This document shows positions 12,780 to 24,000 of a stretch of 64,000 nt of DNA, one piece after another. Each line of letters begins with the position of its first letter. Position 1 is the stretch's first letter. The stretch comes from Poa pratensis (Eukaryota > Streptophyta > Magnoliopsida > Poales > Poaceae). Under the pieces are notes generated by a model. It had not been told where the DNA came from, searched no databases, and saw only the letters and a program-made list of their open reading frames with translations. The DNA is taken from contig CAMZMU010000111.1 of the NCBI GenBank assembly GCA_947311845.1, positions 19,277,412 to 19,341,411 on the forward strand, written 5' to 3'. A program made the position numbers and the translations under genes.

Positions 12780-13585
12780 CAACGCCGTGTTGCTCATCCA
12801 TCCTCCGCTTTCGTATCTACCATATTCTATTTGTATCTCTTTTCAACAACATCTGATTCTGAGCCGTCGCTGTCGACGCCATCTGCATCTTTATCGTCGC
12901 CTTCGTCTAAGAATTGACAGGTCCTCACCTACTCTAGGTGCCGCTCTGGCACTCGAAGGGGTGGGGATCTCGGACCTGCGCATGGCGCTATACAAAGGTC
13001 ATTAATGTTAGAGTTTGGTTTTGGTTGTTATCTTCTTCGTCAATGGAGATGGCATCTTCTGCAATAAGTGATCTTCCGCGCTTCGGCTTTGAAAGATTAA
13101 GTTTGTCTAGGTATGGTTTTTCAGATCTTGCTTCGCCAGATCAATCTTGGATTGTTTCTCATGGTTGCCGCGAGGAGGTTTGTCCTCACATTATCTATCC
13201 CCGCTACTACGTCTTGGGCAATGGTGATTCGTTCTCTCGGCTCCCAACGACGTCGACAAAGTGGTTCGGTTATTTGTCCCAAAAATATCTGTGGTGGTGC
13301 TCTTGCCGATGTTGCTTGATTAATTTAATGGCTACATGCGTGCACAAAGCCTTGGCATTGCGGCTCAAAATTAAAAGGGGAGAACCTCGTTGGTATTCAC
13401 AGGTCTGTGGTTTGGTGTATTCGGTGTTGTTCTACGGCTGCCTTCAGAAAAAGTACAATATTGTGTCATGGAAGAAGAAAGGGTTTGAAGATTTCATAGA
13501 TTTGCTCGTCTCTTTTAATTTATTTTTGTAATCGATGTAATCGTGTACTCTTGTTGGTTTAATATATATGGAAAAATAAAAAAAC
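12780..13585 (+). other. Possible non-coding retroposon
   Basis: The block has weak coding character (a frame of 197 codons is open, without a recognised domain) and ends in GTAATCGATGTAATCGTG ... AATATATATGG followed by an A-rich tail (AAAAATAAAAAAAC near 13575). Such tails resemble 3' ends of cereal LINEs. I found no clear target duplication, so this is tentative; a decayed host gene is the alternative. Confidence 0.3.
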
Positions 13586-13703
13586 ATATGATTCCGTATT
13601 CATTTATGCAGTTTCTTTATTTGTTTCCGCTTCTTGAAAAATATGAAACAAACGTGGCAGCACTTAGTGTCATCCGTTTTTGCTCCGTTTCATCCCTACT
13701 ATA

Positions 13704-14687
13704 TCTATACTAGTATTATGTGGATAAATTAAATCTGAGCCATTCAATATTTAGCCAACGGTACAGATTGTTCCAGTGTTTGACAACTCAACATATCTTT
13801 TCGTTTCGTGATAATTACTAGAGTTGCCATCGTTAATAAAATCGCTTCGTGCGTGTGACCGCCGGGCGAACAGCACCAGAACCAGAGAGCTGCAGCGTCG
13901 TATCGGCCGGCCGGCGCAGAGCGGGCGGGGACGACGTTGCCGGCTTCGTGTTTCGGCGGGCCGACGGCGCCGACTTTCTGCTCTGGTTGTAGAACGGAAC
14001 CACCAACCGTCGATCCTCTGTACGGTGAGCTGTGTCAACCTGCTACCCGTCCGACGGCCTCACAAACCGCGCCAAGCCTGCCGTACTACAGCCTCGGCGG
14101 CGACCTGTGGGTTGGTTACGAGCTTCATCACGTGGAGGCCAGACCCGGACCTGACGGGGGCAGGAGAGGCGGCCGCCCCGGACCCCGAAAACAAGGCCCC
14201 CCCGGGACCCAGGTGGCAGATACAGCGACGACGGAGGTCCTGTGGTAGCGCCATTGCAGGCGGTTCAAGTTTCTGTGCGTGTTCGTGACGAGGACAAAGC
14301 GTTATGCTCTTTCCTACTTGGGCCTATTAAATTTCCTTTCGTTTGGGCTTATAGGTCAGCTCGGCCTTTTGGCTAGATATGGTCTATGGAGGGACTAAAT
14401 GGGGTGGGTCCTATAACTCACAAAATATAAATGGCGTGTGCCCTATTCGCCGATGTGGTCACTGGGACGTTGTGCACACATACGTTGTGCAAATAAGTGA
14501 TTTTTTTTTTTGAAAAGTAAGTGATTATTTTTTGGTTTAAATATATTTGTGTACATCAATATTTATTTAAGCCTGACTAATTATTGCGTATGTATTAGTC
14601 GACACGTAGATTGGGTGTCCAATATCTTCTACTTGTAAATTGCTCCATTTAATTATGAAACGTGCGTTACACGTACATGCCAACTAG
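13704..14687 (+). mobile_element. Non-autonomous Helitron (984 bp)
   Basis: The 5' end TCTATACTAGTATTA follows an A (13703). The 3' end is a short hairpin (ACGTG-CGTTA-CACGT, 14660-14674), nine bases, then CTAG (14684-14687) followed by T (14688). This matches the Helitron rule: insertion between A and T, 5'-TC, 3' hairpin then CTRR, no target duplication. The interior (13820-14280) is much more GC-rich than the ends and has long open frames, as expected if gene sequence was captured. No Rep/helicase is present, so it would need a helper element. Confidence 0.65.
14494..14526 (-). repeat. Micro-retroposition scar (poly-T with direct repeats)
   Basis: TAAGTGATT occurs at 14494-14502 and 14518-14526, flanking a T-run followed by GAAAAG. 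On the minus strand the insert is CTTTTC plus poly(A). It lies inside the Helitron. Confidence 0.4.
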
Positions 14688-14699
14688 TTGGATAAAAAT

Positions 14700-15790
14700 A
14701 GAAAATTACACCCATGAACCATGGTCCTTGACCTTGGACGGTAGGACACGACTTTCTAACCTCTAGTTTTTTGAACAATTTCTAACCTCTAGTTGGTGCT
14801 TCACTTTGGTCGACCTCACAATTTGTTGGCAGATATGACATTCGTGGGCTCAATAGGGAACATGAATTTTATAACGGCTCTGCAGCTTACCGGACATGCA
14901 TCGGCCATTGATTAGTCGTTGTGATTTGTGCTACATTTCAGGATACTCGACATTCCCATTTGGGTATAAAATATTTTGTAGGTTTATGTTGCACACTACT
15001 CATCATTTCTAAATTATAAATGGCGGGTATGTTTCCATTGAAAAGTAAATTATTGATGTTCACCCAATCATCATTTCTAGTTGATTCTCAATTTTGTATC
15101 ATTCATATATTTTGAACCAAATATCCAATTTTTTAAAATTTTCTAATATTTGGGTTACTCGTAACGATATCTTCAAAACATGCTCAATCTTGTACGCGTC
15201 TTAGAAAGTTTGAAATTCAAGTACGTGTAGTTTCTTGTACGTGTGGGCAGGGATTTGCCAGCAAATCGTGATTTTTTTTACCATGAGCACAAGTCAGAGC
15301 TCAGGGAGCAAAATGGCTGTTTTTATAGTGGAGTCCAAAATAAGCGAACCCGTCCAAATTTAGTGACCGTGACATTCACTCAAAACTTGTTATATTGATT
15401 GCCTCTATATATATATTGATTTATGCCCGATCCCTTTGGTCTACTAGCCAAAGAAAACAAATAAAGGTTGGTCCACCTAGCAGTAATATTGGACTCATGG
15501 AGCCGTGTGACGACTGTAGGTGCGGGTGATCAAACTGCAAGTCGTAACCAACTAAACCACCGTTTCTTTGTGGACGTCAAAAAAATAAAACTCAGCATTC
15601 TCTGCTTCTAGTCTGCGGAGTACTACTGTGTTGGAAGTCTCCTTCCGAGAAGCAACAAATACACGGTCAACACTTGTCCATTACGAAAGCCGTAAACGTC
15701 AGCCGATAGCTTCAGCAAATACGTAGGAAAAAATTGGCTTCAGCAAATCCAATGTTGACAGTGCCATGTTTCCATGAGTATCCCATCTTA
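14700..15790. other. AT-rich intergenic stretch
   Basis: No long frame and no terminal repeats were recognised. Confidence 0.4.
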
Positions 15791-15820
15791 CACCGGAAAT
15801 GAAAATCCGCAACTAGTTGC

Positions 15821-16116
15821 ACCCGCAACTAGTTGCCGGATACCCCACGTCCAAGTTTCCAAAAAACGCGAAAAAAATCATGGACATGGGTTATGTTGAA
15901 CCATGAACATATGTGGCCTGTGTAAAAAAGACAAATGAAAGTTTCAATAGTATGTACTATTGAAACTTTCATTTGTCTTTTTTACACAGGCCACATATGT
16001 TCATATTTTTGGATGAAATTTAGTGAATGTCCAAGGTTCAACATAACCCATGTCCATGATTTTTTTCGCGTTTTTTGGAAACTCGGAAGTGGGGTATCCG
16101 AAAACTAGTTGCGGGT
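15821..16116. repeat. Foldback element / long hairpin (~300 bp)
   Basis: The left arm starts ACCCGCAACTAGTT and the right arm ends AACTAGTTGCGGGT. The arms match through long blocks (GGATACCCCAC..., CATGGACATGGGTTATGTTG, ACATATGTGGCCTGTG) to a near-perfect centre at about 15950 (TTTCAATAGTATGTACTATTGAAA-type palindrome). The right arm carries about 35 bp missing from the left. This is either a foldback MITE or an inverted duplication; its transcript would be a long hairpin RNA. Confidence 0.8.
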
Positions 16117-16329
16117 ACATATTACACAAAATGAAATACAGCTAGGTGTTGTTAACCTAACCAAGATCAGAAGAAGTGGACTATTATTGATTGTTTAACA
16201 TCCCAAGGTTTCGCATGTGACGGAGTAGCTGTCTTCAAGACAAGCGCAGCGCAAACCAATGGCCAAAATAGAAAAGAATATCCATCCGCATACTCCAATA
16301 CGAGTACTTTGCTGTCACCACGTTTGATT

Positions 16330-18250
16330 AGACTTCAATAATTTTGAAACCAAACCCCTTATTTAATGTTTAACGGCGGTTAGCCCCATGATAGCAACTG
16401 TTGTTGCGTGGTTCATCGACAAGTTGGACAGTAGCCAACCATGCATGGATAAGAAAAGTATATGATAGCAAAGCTAAGGCATATGGCAATACAAGTCTCT
16501 TTTAGCACCGTTTCATATGTGTTTTGCTTATGTGGCATAGTATTAAATGGAGAGAGAGAGAGTGATGTTGTATCTTACCTAACATACAACCTTTGCAGGT
16601 GGCCATAGGCAAAAAATGTTGCTAGTCCAATCATATGCATGCATGAGAGCCAAATCATTAAATTTAGATACAACCTCTAAGATACAATGCATTGTGCCAT
16701 TGTACTAGTTGTCTATTAAATTTTTGATGCTCCTATGATATTGTGCTAAGAAACGATGCATTGGCACATGCCTAAGACTATTTTTTCTCTTGTTCTTTTC
16801 CTGCAAGTTGGTTCGAAAGACCGTGACTTGGCATTAAAAAACGGACCTTTGCCTGGAGATCTCCTTGTACATCTTTCTCCTCTTATAAAATGTTTTGGCG
16901 TACGGCCCTTCAAGAGAAAGATGGTTCTGTAATCTATACTTGCATAGATGAAGTGAAATGTCGAGATGCTCAGAAAGTACTACTCATGCTCTTCCCCGCA
17001 AACAAAAAAACTATCTAATGTGTGTTCAATAAAATTTAGGAAATAGACACATTTCCGTCATTCATGCAAGATCGAGCAGGTACATGTGTGGGCGTGGACA
17101 GGAACACATGTTCGTACATGGACAGGGTTCATACTGGCTACTTCGCCGACAACTGGTGTGGGGAAGGCTGACCATGAAGACAATGAGCGAAATAGAAGAT
17201 GCACAAGGAGACAAAACATAATAGAGAAAACGAGGCGGATTTTTTAGTGGGAAAGAAAACAATATGGTGAGGTCAAGGACATGTCTTCGACATGGACTCC
17301 TAGGTGGTCCCACATGTCATGAGTTAGATGGTTTTTGTTATCGCATGCCAATAGGTGTTGTTTTCATTACTGATCTCAAATAGTCGCATTGTTGTTACGA
17401 TGACCTGAATAGGTATGTGTTTGTGCAATTTGCTCTAACTAAAATAGAATATTGATTTGGGACACCGTCAACTCGCATGCACGAGGTTGACATGGCCATG
17501 GTATAGTGTGAGGTTACCATGGCCGTGGATGACGCGCACGAGATCGTTGTCAACCATGTCATTGAAGTGATCCTCGCTGATACGCATGAGGTCTTCATTG
17601 GTGATATTATCTCCATGGCAACACACATGTATTATGCCAATTTAGTGTTAACGACAGTTAGCCCCAAGATAGCAATTGTTTTTGCATGGTTGGTCGACAA
17701 GTTGGCAAGTAGCCAACCATGCGTAGGAAAAGTTAAGTTCTGTAATAATAAGGAGTAATCAAACTAACGGTAGAGTGTTTATGGGGAAGTTTGGTTGGTT
17801 GAGCTGGGGGCTCGGTGAAGTTCTGAATACTGTATTATCGGTTTCTTTTCTATGAAATGAAATCGGGAGCGAGGCTCCTTAATTCTAAAAAAATGCATAG
17901 GAAAAGTATATGATAGCAAGACTAAGACATTTTCTCATGTTTTTTTTCTTCTCAAGTTGGATAGAAAGACCATGACTTGGCATAAGGAAAATGGTTATAT
18001 ACTTTTGCCCCTGGAGATTTTCACGAACCTCTTTCTCCTATCTTAATAAAAGTTTGGCCTACAACGTTTCAAGAGAAATATGGTTCTATAATCTATACTT
18101 GCATAGATGAAGTGGAATGCGATGATGCTCAAATAGTACTACTCATCCTCTTCCCTTGCAAACAGAAAAAAACTATAATCATGTTCAATGAAATTTAGGA
18201 AATACACACACTTTTTCTTCGTTCATGGCAAGATCGAGCAGGTACAAACT
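16330..18250. repeat. Local tandem duplication (16.33-17.09 kb and 17.64-18.25 kb)
   Basis: Two diverged copies share blocks in the same order: GTTAGCCCCA[T/A]GATAGCAA, ACAAGTTGG, AGTAGCCAACCATGC, AAAAGTATATGATAGCAA, TCTATACTTGCATAGATGAAGTG and GCAAGATCGAGCAGGTACA. The first copy has an extra block at about 16485-16780. The second has a LINE-like insertion (17734-17892). No coding function was recognised in either copy. Confidence 0.75.
17734..17892 (+). mobile_element. 5'-truncated LINE with 15-bp target duplication
   Basis: The insert ends in CTATGAAATGAAATCGGG ... TTCTAAAAAAA, typical of a plant LINE 3' end. It is flanked by ATGC[G/A]TAGGAAAAGT at 17719-17733 and 17893-17907. The paralogous copy near 16441-16465 lacks it, which gives an empty site for comparison. 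Confidence 0.7.
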
Positions 18251-18405
18251 GCACAGAGTGGCATCTTTGGCACATATCATGGCCTCTGGTCACTTTTGGT
18301 CACTGACATATGGGACCCCATGTAGAGGGCCCACATGTCAATGACCCAGAATTACCTGCCGTTACATCAGCCAATCACCTACAAGCACGACTGCACGAAG
18401 CATCC

Positions 18406-18455
18406 AAGATATTGCCGTGGTCTTGTTCAAAAAAAAAAAAAGATATTGCCGTGGT
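18406..18455 (+). repeat. Micro-retroposition scar with ~16-bp target duplication
   Basis: AAGATATTGCCGTGGT occurs at 18406-18421 and 18440-18455, flanking CTTGTTC and a poly(A) run. Confidence 0.65.
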
Positions 18456-18605
18456 GCACGACTCGGAAGACCGGTCAGAGCCCTACTGATTGGCACAAAA
18501 AAAAAGAATAAAGAAAAGACTTGGGATAGACTCATATACACTGAATCCATTAAAGAGGAACCAGGTCCTGTCTCTCGCTTTAGCGCACTGATAAGCCTCC
18601 AAGCA

Positions 18606-19387
18606 ATGTATCCCAGCACCCCTGCCGAGTCGTACGACGGCAGCAACAGCATGAGCAGGTACAGCAACGGCGCTCCGGCGCCGGTGGCGCGGCCGCAGGC
18701 GACGTACGGCCACTCGATGAACCACTCGGCACCCGCCGCCGCCGGCCTGAGGCGGTGGTCCACCAGCCTCTTCCACTGCATGGACGACCCCGGAACTGTA
18801 AGTTGGTCTCTGTCTTCCATACAGCAATCGATCGATTTCCCCTCTTGTGTTTCAGAGACGAGAGCTAGCTAGCAATAATCGCTCAAGCTCGTCCTACCTC
18901 TCCTTTCATGAAGGTCTCATCACATGCCTCTGCCCCTGCGTGACGTTCGGGCAGATCGCCGACATCGTGGACAGAGGATCCGGCTGTGAGTTCTCTCCTG
19001 CCTCACCCTTTCTTCAGTTTCTTGCTGTGTTTTATTAATGGAGCCGTGGCGTGATGTTCATGTGATTTGATTTCTTCTGCAGCGTGTGCCGGGAGCGGAG
19101 CGATCTACGCCGTGATCTACTCGCTGACGGGGATGGCGTGCCTCTACTCGTGCGTGTACCGGACCAAGATGCGGGCGCACTACGACCTGGACGAGGGGGA
19201 GTGCCCGGACTTCCTCGTGCACTGGTGCTGCGAGTGGTGCGCGCTCTGCCAGGAGTACCGCGAGCTCAAGACCCGCGGCTTCGACATGGGGATCGGTTGG
19301 GAGGCGAACATGGAGCGGCAGAGGCGAGGCATCTCCGGAACGCAGGTGATGGGAGCGCCGGCCACGCCGGTCGGCATGATGAGATAG
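18606..19387 (+). CDS. PLAC8-domain protein, cell number regulator / plant cadmium resistance-like
   Basis: The three-exon model is 18606-18797, 18856-18985 and 19083-19387 (208 residues). Exon 1 gives a Pro/Ala/Ser-rich N-terminus ending [13 protein letters not shown]. Exon 2 carries the PLAC8 core [18 protein letters not shown], and exon 3 a hydrophobic segment ([21 protein letters not shown]), then [19 protein letters not shown] and a basic C-terminus. These Cys-rich motifs define the FW2.2/CNR/PCR family: small plasma-membrane proteins tied to organ-size control or to Ca2+, Zn2+ or Cd2+ export. Borders at exons 2/3 are clean (GGCT|GTGAGT, TTCTGCAG|CG). Intron 1 is unusual: only the acceptor at 18854-18855 keeps the frame, giving a 58-bp intron and 19 extra residues before GLITCLCPC. 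The family-typical junction (AG at 18912-18913) would shift the frame. Either a lineage-specific exon extension or a damaged splice site is possible. Confidence 0.8.
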
Positions 19388-20080
19388 ATAGGCGGCGGGA
19401 CTGGCTGGTACTGGCCACGAAACGATCGATGGTGCTTTGCTACGGTGATTCTTGTGCTGCTCCAAGCTGTGTCATTTCTCCTCTTTTCTCTTCTTGGTTT
19501 GGAGACCGCTGTCTCTTTCTAGTAGCGTGTGCAGTATTATCTTCTTAGTTTTTGTGCAATGTATTCAGTTCAGTGGATTTCATGTCATTCGTGATGCGTT
19601 TTACGTTCTGCAGACCGTAATGGATTTGATGATTGGTCGAGAAGAAGATGAGCTACACTTGCATAATCTGCTTCTATATATATTTTTTTTCATATTTGAT
19701 TCCCCACTTTGTTGATGTATAACTGTTTTCTGCGATGTCCCCATTTCACCGTTCAACCCATGTCCCATTTCATGAATATAGTGAATATAGATGTGTAAAA
19801 TTCGGCACTAACCAATCAGTAGCGGGCACTGCCAAATGTTGCCTTCAATGAGTAGAACTGTAGAAGGGTAAACAAAGAAAACCACAACCCCGTCCTTCCA
19901 CTTCCATAGGAGAGGAAGAAACTTGGAGCGTTGAGCACCTCAAGCATGAACATCGCAGGCAAGTCCTTCCCAAAAACCAACTATTGTGCCTAGCCAGGGG
20001 TGGAAAGTGACAGTGGATAATCCAAAATATCAAATTTTCCCATTTGGTGAATCTCGCAAGAAGTCATCTGTTCCATTTAT
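19388..20080 (+). other. 3' flank of the PLAC8 gene and unassigned spacer
   Basis: T-rich sequence after the TAG at 19385-19387, consistent with a 3' UTR for about 300 bp, then spacer. No second gene was seen. Confidence 0.4.
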
Positions 20081-20084
20081 TTTA

Positions 20085-21340
20085 ATTAGTTTTTTAGATA
20101 AAGAGTGTATATTAATATCGCGGAGATACAAATTACACCCAGCCTCTGCAACAACGCAACAACCAAAGCTGTTACGGATGCATACAGCCGAAAGACAATA
20201 AGAAGAAGAAATAAAAAGAAAAGTCCCGCTACAGAGTTACAGTCATTGCAGCAGCCGCACAACCACCACCAAGACACCACCTGATGTCCAAATCTTCAAA
20301 AGCAACGTCTTCAAGAAGAACAGTGCCAGGCACAACCAATTAAGGCCAGATCTTGGGTTTTCACCCTGAAGATAATAGTCCCCGCTCTCAAAACAATGTC
20401 TTCAGCAAGAGCATTGCCAGACACAACCAATTAAGTCCAGGCCTTGGATTTTCACCCTGAAAGGTAGAACTTTGAACTTCACCTGTGATGTTGCCTCCAC
20501 TAACATACCGCTGCTCCGCCTCCTGCAACTCCAAGCAAGTTCCTCATCGTCGCCAAGCCTCCAATCGCCATTTGCTAGTCCTTTAATCTCAGCTTTCATG
20601 ACATTCCCCGCCTCCGACTACACCATGGATTTGCCCATGATGGAACAGAAACAGAGCTTCACGCCGCTCCCTCCGGCGCGACCGAATCCCTCCGATCCAG
20701 CAATCTCTAGGAATTAGCCCATGAAAGATCACCGGCGGAGCCTTCCGAAACTCGACACTCTTGCCAGATCAGGGTACCGGCGTCAAGCATATCTTCGTCT
20801 TCTCGCGATTTGGAACCCTAGACCACCGCCATTATTCTCAAGTCTCGCAGACCCCGACGCCGTGAGACCTCTCCCAGCAAGAACGAGTACAGGAGGGGTA
20901 AACCAGCGCACTGCCCTGGCCGGACCTCACTCGACTGAGAAGCCCAAAGGGCCAAGTCAAGCCGAGGCCGAACGCCCCGCGTTTCCGCACCTCAAGTTGA
21001 CGGGCGGCCACACCGGCGGCGCCCCACCACCTCCGCCACGCTGCCCCGCCGGGAGGCGCACCGCTGCCAGCCCCAAGATCCGCAGCCGCCGCCGCAGCAA
21101 GTCCGCCCGGATCAGGGAGCCCAGCGCCATCTCCATGCCCTCACGCCCCAATCCAGCTCCGATGCCCCACTCACGTCGGATCCGGTCGGTGCGCCCACCG
21201 TGCCCTCCGTCCTAGACGGGCAGGGCGCCGCCACGCCGTCGGCGACGGCGGCGGCGAGAGGATCCAATCAATGGTTTTTTTGGTAGGGAGAAGGGGCGCC
21301 TCCGGAGCCGCACGAGGGGGTGCGACCCGGGAGGAAAAGT
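20085..21340 (-). mobile_element. LINE-derived retroposon (probable, non-autonomous)
   Basis: On the minus strand the 3' part contains two copies of a block around GGGTGAAAA[C/T]CCAAG ... TTAATTGGTTGTG (about 20300-20470), a style seen in cereal LINE 3' UTRs. The 5' part (20640-21340) is GC-rich with Ala/Arg/Pro-rich frames, like LINE 5' leaders. No endonuclease or reverse transcriptase is present. I did not find a convincing target duplication. Confidence 0.4.
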
Positions 21341-21599
21341 GAGTGGGAATAAAGTTTAGTCTCATATTGCTAGTTGGGAGAGAGTTGCACAGTTCTTCTA
21401 TCACTAGTATGAGTATGAGAAAAGGAGAGCCGCTCCTCCTCCACCGCTCGCCTCACCACGTCACGTCACGACTCGTCACGACGCGCCGCGTCGGGTTTCG
21501 GGAATGAGCCGAGCCGAGGACAAAGCTATGCATGTTGTCTATATTTTTACAGTTCCAGAAAAACTAATGAGTAATTAATTAATCCTTACCGGACACATT

Positions 21600-22120
21600 A
21601 ATTACTTAGCCGTTTTCGATTCCTATGAATCCTGGGGCTGTTACCGACTTGGACGTGGGCCTGCACCCACGTCTTATCCAATCCACAGTATATAAATAGG
21701 CAGAGACAAACCCTAGCCATGTGCACAACATATTCTCTCTCGTTGTTCCAGTTCCAAAACTTTGCGTCGTCGTCTTCCAAATCTTTTCCATCCTGTCTTC
21801 CGGCGTGCATGCACCGTAGAAGGGACAGTAGGGCTTAGAAACCCCGCCTCTTGTGATCCTGTACAGGAGATTGGCGATCAGGTTTTTGGTGAGCGCACTC
21901 GCGCGACTACTTACAGCGGCTACGTACTTCCCCAACGACGACTCTTCTTCCCCGACATCGGCAACCTCTTCATCGACATGGCTGACGTCCCTAACGGTTC
22001 TGCTCCCGTTGCTCCGTATGTGATTCTGTCCTTTCTGTTCGAGATCATGCTACAATTTATGTTCTTAGCGTTTGCAGATTTGATCTATTTGTCAACTGTG
22101 CTAGTGCATCATTAGTTTGA
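21600..22120 (+). other. Promoter-plus-first-exon-like block, possibly an LTR retrotransposon remnant
   Basis: A TATA box (TATATAAATAGG at 21689-21700) is followed by a leader and an ATG at 21978 that opens MADVPNGSAPVAP. Then CC|GTATGTGATT looks like a splice donor. The combination of TATA, a roughly 280-bp leader and a short start resembles copia leaders in cereals, but no second LTR or primer site was found. A host first exon is the alternative. Confidence 0.3.
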
Positions 22121-22289
22121 TACTTGTTATTTCTTTCATGAACTGTTTCTTGTTTTCTGGGATTAAATCATATGCTATTTTTTTGAGCTTTAAGGCAGCC
22201 GTATCTGCCACCCCGATAAGATAGATAGAATGCTTATTTACATTGTCATTTGCCAAAGCAAAGAAATGCTAAATTATATTCAACACGTT

Positions 22290-22690
22290 GGGTCGAGACT
22301 TCGTGGGGAGGAAGAAACGATTGACCATTTGCTTGTTTGCTTCCTGGTTTCTCATTTTGCTTGGTGGGTTATCAAGGTTGCTTAATTTGGGCTTGGATCA
22401 CCCTCCTTTTAATTGTGTTGAGTATTCTAGGACGAGTCAGGTGAACACGCGCAAAAATCAAACTATGTTGGCTAGGATATTTTTGGGGCTATGGCATGGT
22501 CGATTTGGACTAGTGGGAATGATCTGGTTTTTTAACATAGGGCTCTCTCATTGCCGCTTCAAAGTTGTTACATACAGTATATGTTGCTTTACTCTCGTAG
22601 TGGATGGCGCTGGTTGCAGGTGCACCCGCGTGCGCTGCTTTTCCTATCCTTGTCCATTGCCAGGCTTAGGTTTTTTTTAGCTTTCTTCTC
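22290..22690 (+). pseudogene. LINE reverse-transcriptase C-terminal (zf-RVT) relic
   Basis: Reading across frames gives ETIDHLLVCFLVSHFAWWVI, then AMAWSIWTSGNDLVF, and near the end FLSLSIARLRFF. These are the conserved pieces of the zf-RVT region found after the reverse transcriptase in plant LINEs and related pseudogenes. Stops and shifts make it non-functional. The upstream reverse transcriptase is absent. Confidence 0.6.
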
Positions 22691-22720
22691 TCTTTTTTGA
22701 ACTATAGCATTGCTGGGGTT

Positions 22721-23187
22721 TGCACCCGAGTTTGACTCTGCTGCATTCTACAAAAAAGGTCATCTGGCCTTTTATATTAAAAAAGTGATGTGAAAATATA
22801 TACATCCGAACTAATGACAGTAGATGTGAACAATATCCAAATTTAATTAGCATACACAAACATGGCTTTGGATTTGGAAGCACATGTAGGTGTGGACCTA
22901 TGTGTGTCAATTATCTACTTTAAAACAATGATTTTTGAAGTATAAATGCATTGCATTTCTTTTCTCGCCGCCTTGAACTCTTGGGTGAGCTGGTTCGGTG
23001 CGTGAAGTTTAACATGACTATAGTTCCATTGCCTCTCTATTTTTGTACTATGTTTCCCTTGCACTATGTGTTTCTAAACAAAATAAGAGACAGGAAATGA
23101 AAAGGACGAGCAGCTACGGAGGCGGGCCATCTCAAAGCAGTCCCCCTAGGCCCAGGAAGGAGGTTACAGAAAAGCAAGTACTACAGC
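22721..23187. repeat. 467-bp dispersed repeat, copy 1
   Basis: This is nearly identical to 39228-39694, in the same orientation and of equal length. It begins TGCACCCGAGTTTGACTC and ends AGTACTACAGC. No coding potential is evident. Confidence 0.85.
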
Positions 23188-23712
23188 GGGTGCACCTAGT
23201 CTCCGCGTTACGCGAACCATACACGTGGGTATGACTACGTGAAGGGCTCCCTTCGCAAAGGTAACGCACGACCGCACAGCACGCCACGTGCCTGCCGCTG
23301 AACGTGCGACGCGGAAGCGAAATTGGTCACGGCATGAAACGAAGACCGCTGCGTCTCGTTCGCGTACGTGCGGCGCGTACGTCCATGCGCGTCGCGAGCC
23401 CCCACGTGTACGTGCGTTCGAATCGTACGAAGCCCACCTCGCGTGTGCGTGCCTGCCCTCAATCGTTTCGTTTCTCTGGCCGCATGTAGTACGCAGCTAG
23501 AAAGTACAAAAAGTACACGTATGTGTTATGCGCTATGTACAAAGTATGATTACAAAGTAAATTAAAAAAACTGTGATTACCACAGTGCTGATTGTACAAA
23601 AAAACTGACATATATTCAGAACGTACACGAGCTGGTTGGATGGTTGTACAGAAGGTGCTGAGTCAACAAAAAACTGAGATGTACTCCAACAGTCGCTGCT
23701 ACTTGATTTAGG

Positions 23713-24000
23713 TTGTACAACTGCATAACACATGTTGTACAACTAGACAGAAACAGGTTATACAGACACATGTTGTACAACTACACAGACACATGTTGTA
23801 CAACTACACAGACACAGATTGTACAGACACAGGTTGTACAACTAGATATACACAAGTTGTACAAACACGGGTTGTACAACTATATAGGCACATGTTGTAC
23901 AACTACGCAAACACAGTTTGTACAAACACAGATTGTACAACTATACAGACACAGGTTGTACAACTATACATAACCGGTTGTAAAAAAATCGTCGAAACCT
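23713..24000. repeat. GTTGTACAAC minisatellite
   Basis: There are about 12 imperfect repeats of a 13-24-bp unit built on ACAGACACA[T/G]GTTGTACAACTA. Each unit contains the self-complementary core GTTGTACAAC, so short hairpins can form. A partial second copy of the tract with its right flank occurs at 24220-24327. Confidence 0.8.

Noticed and set aside
12938..13531. 197-codon frame as a host gene
   Set aside because: No domain recognised, and the surrounding A-rich tail favours a retroposon; kept only as a tentative feature.
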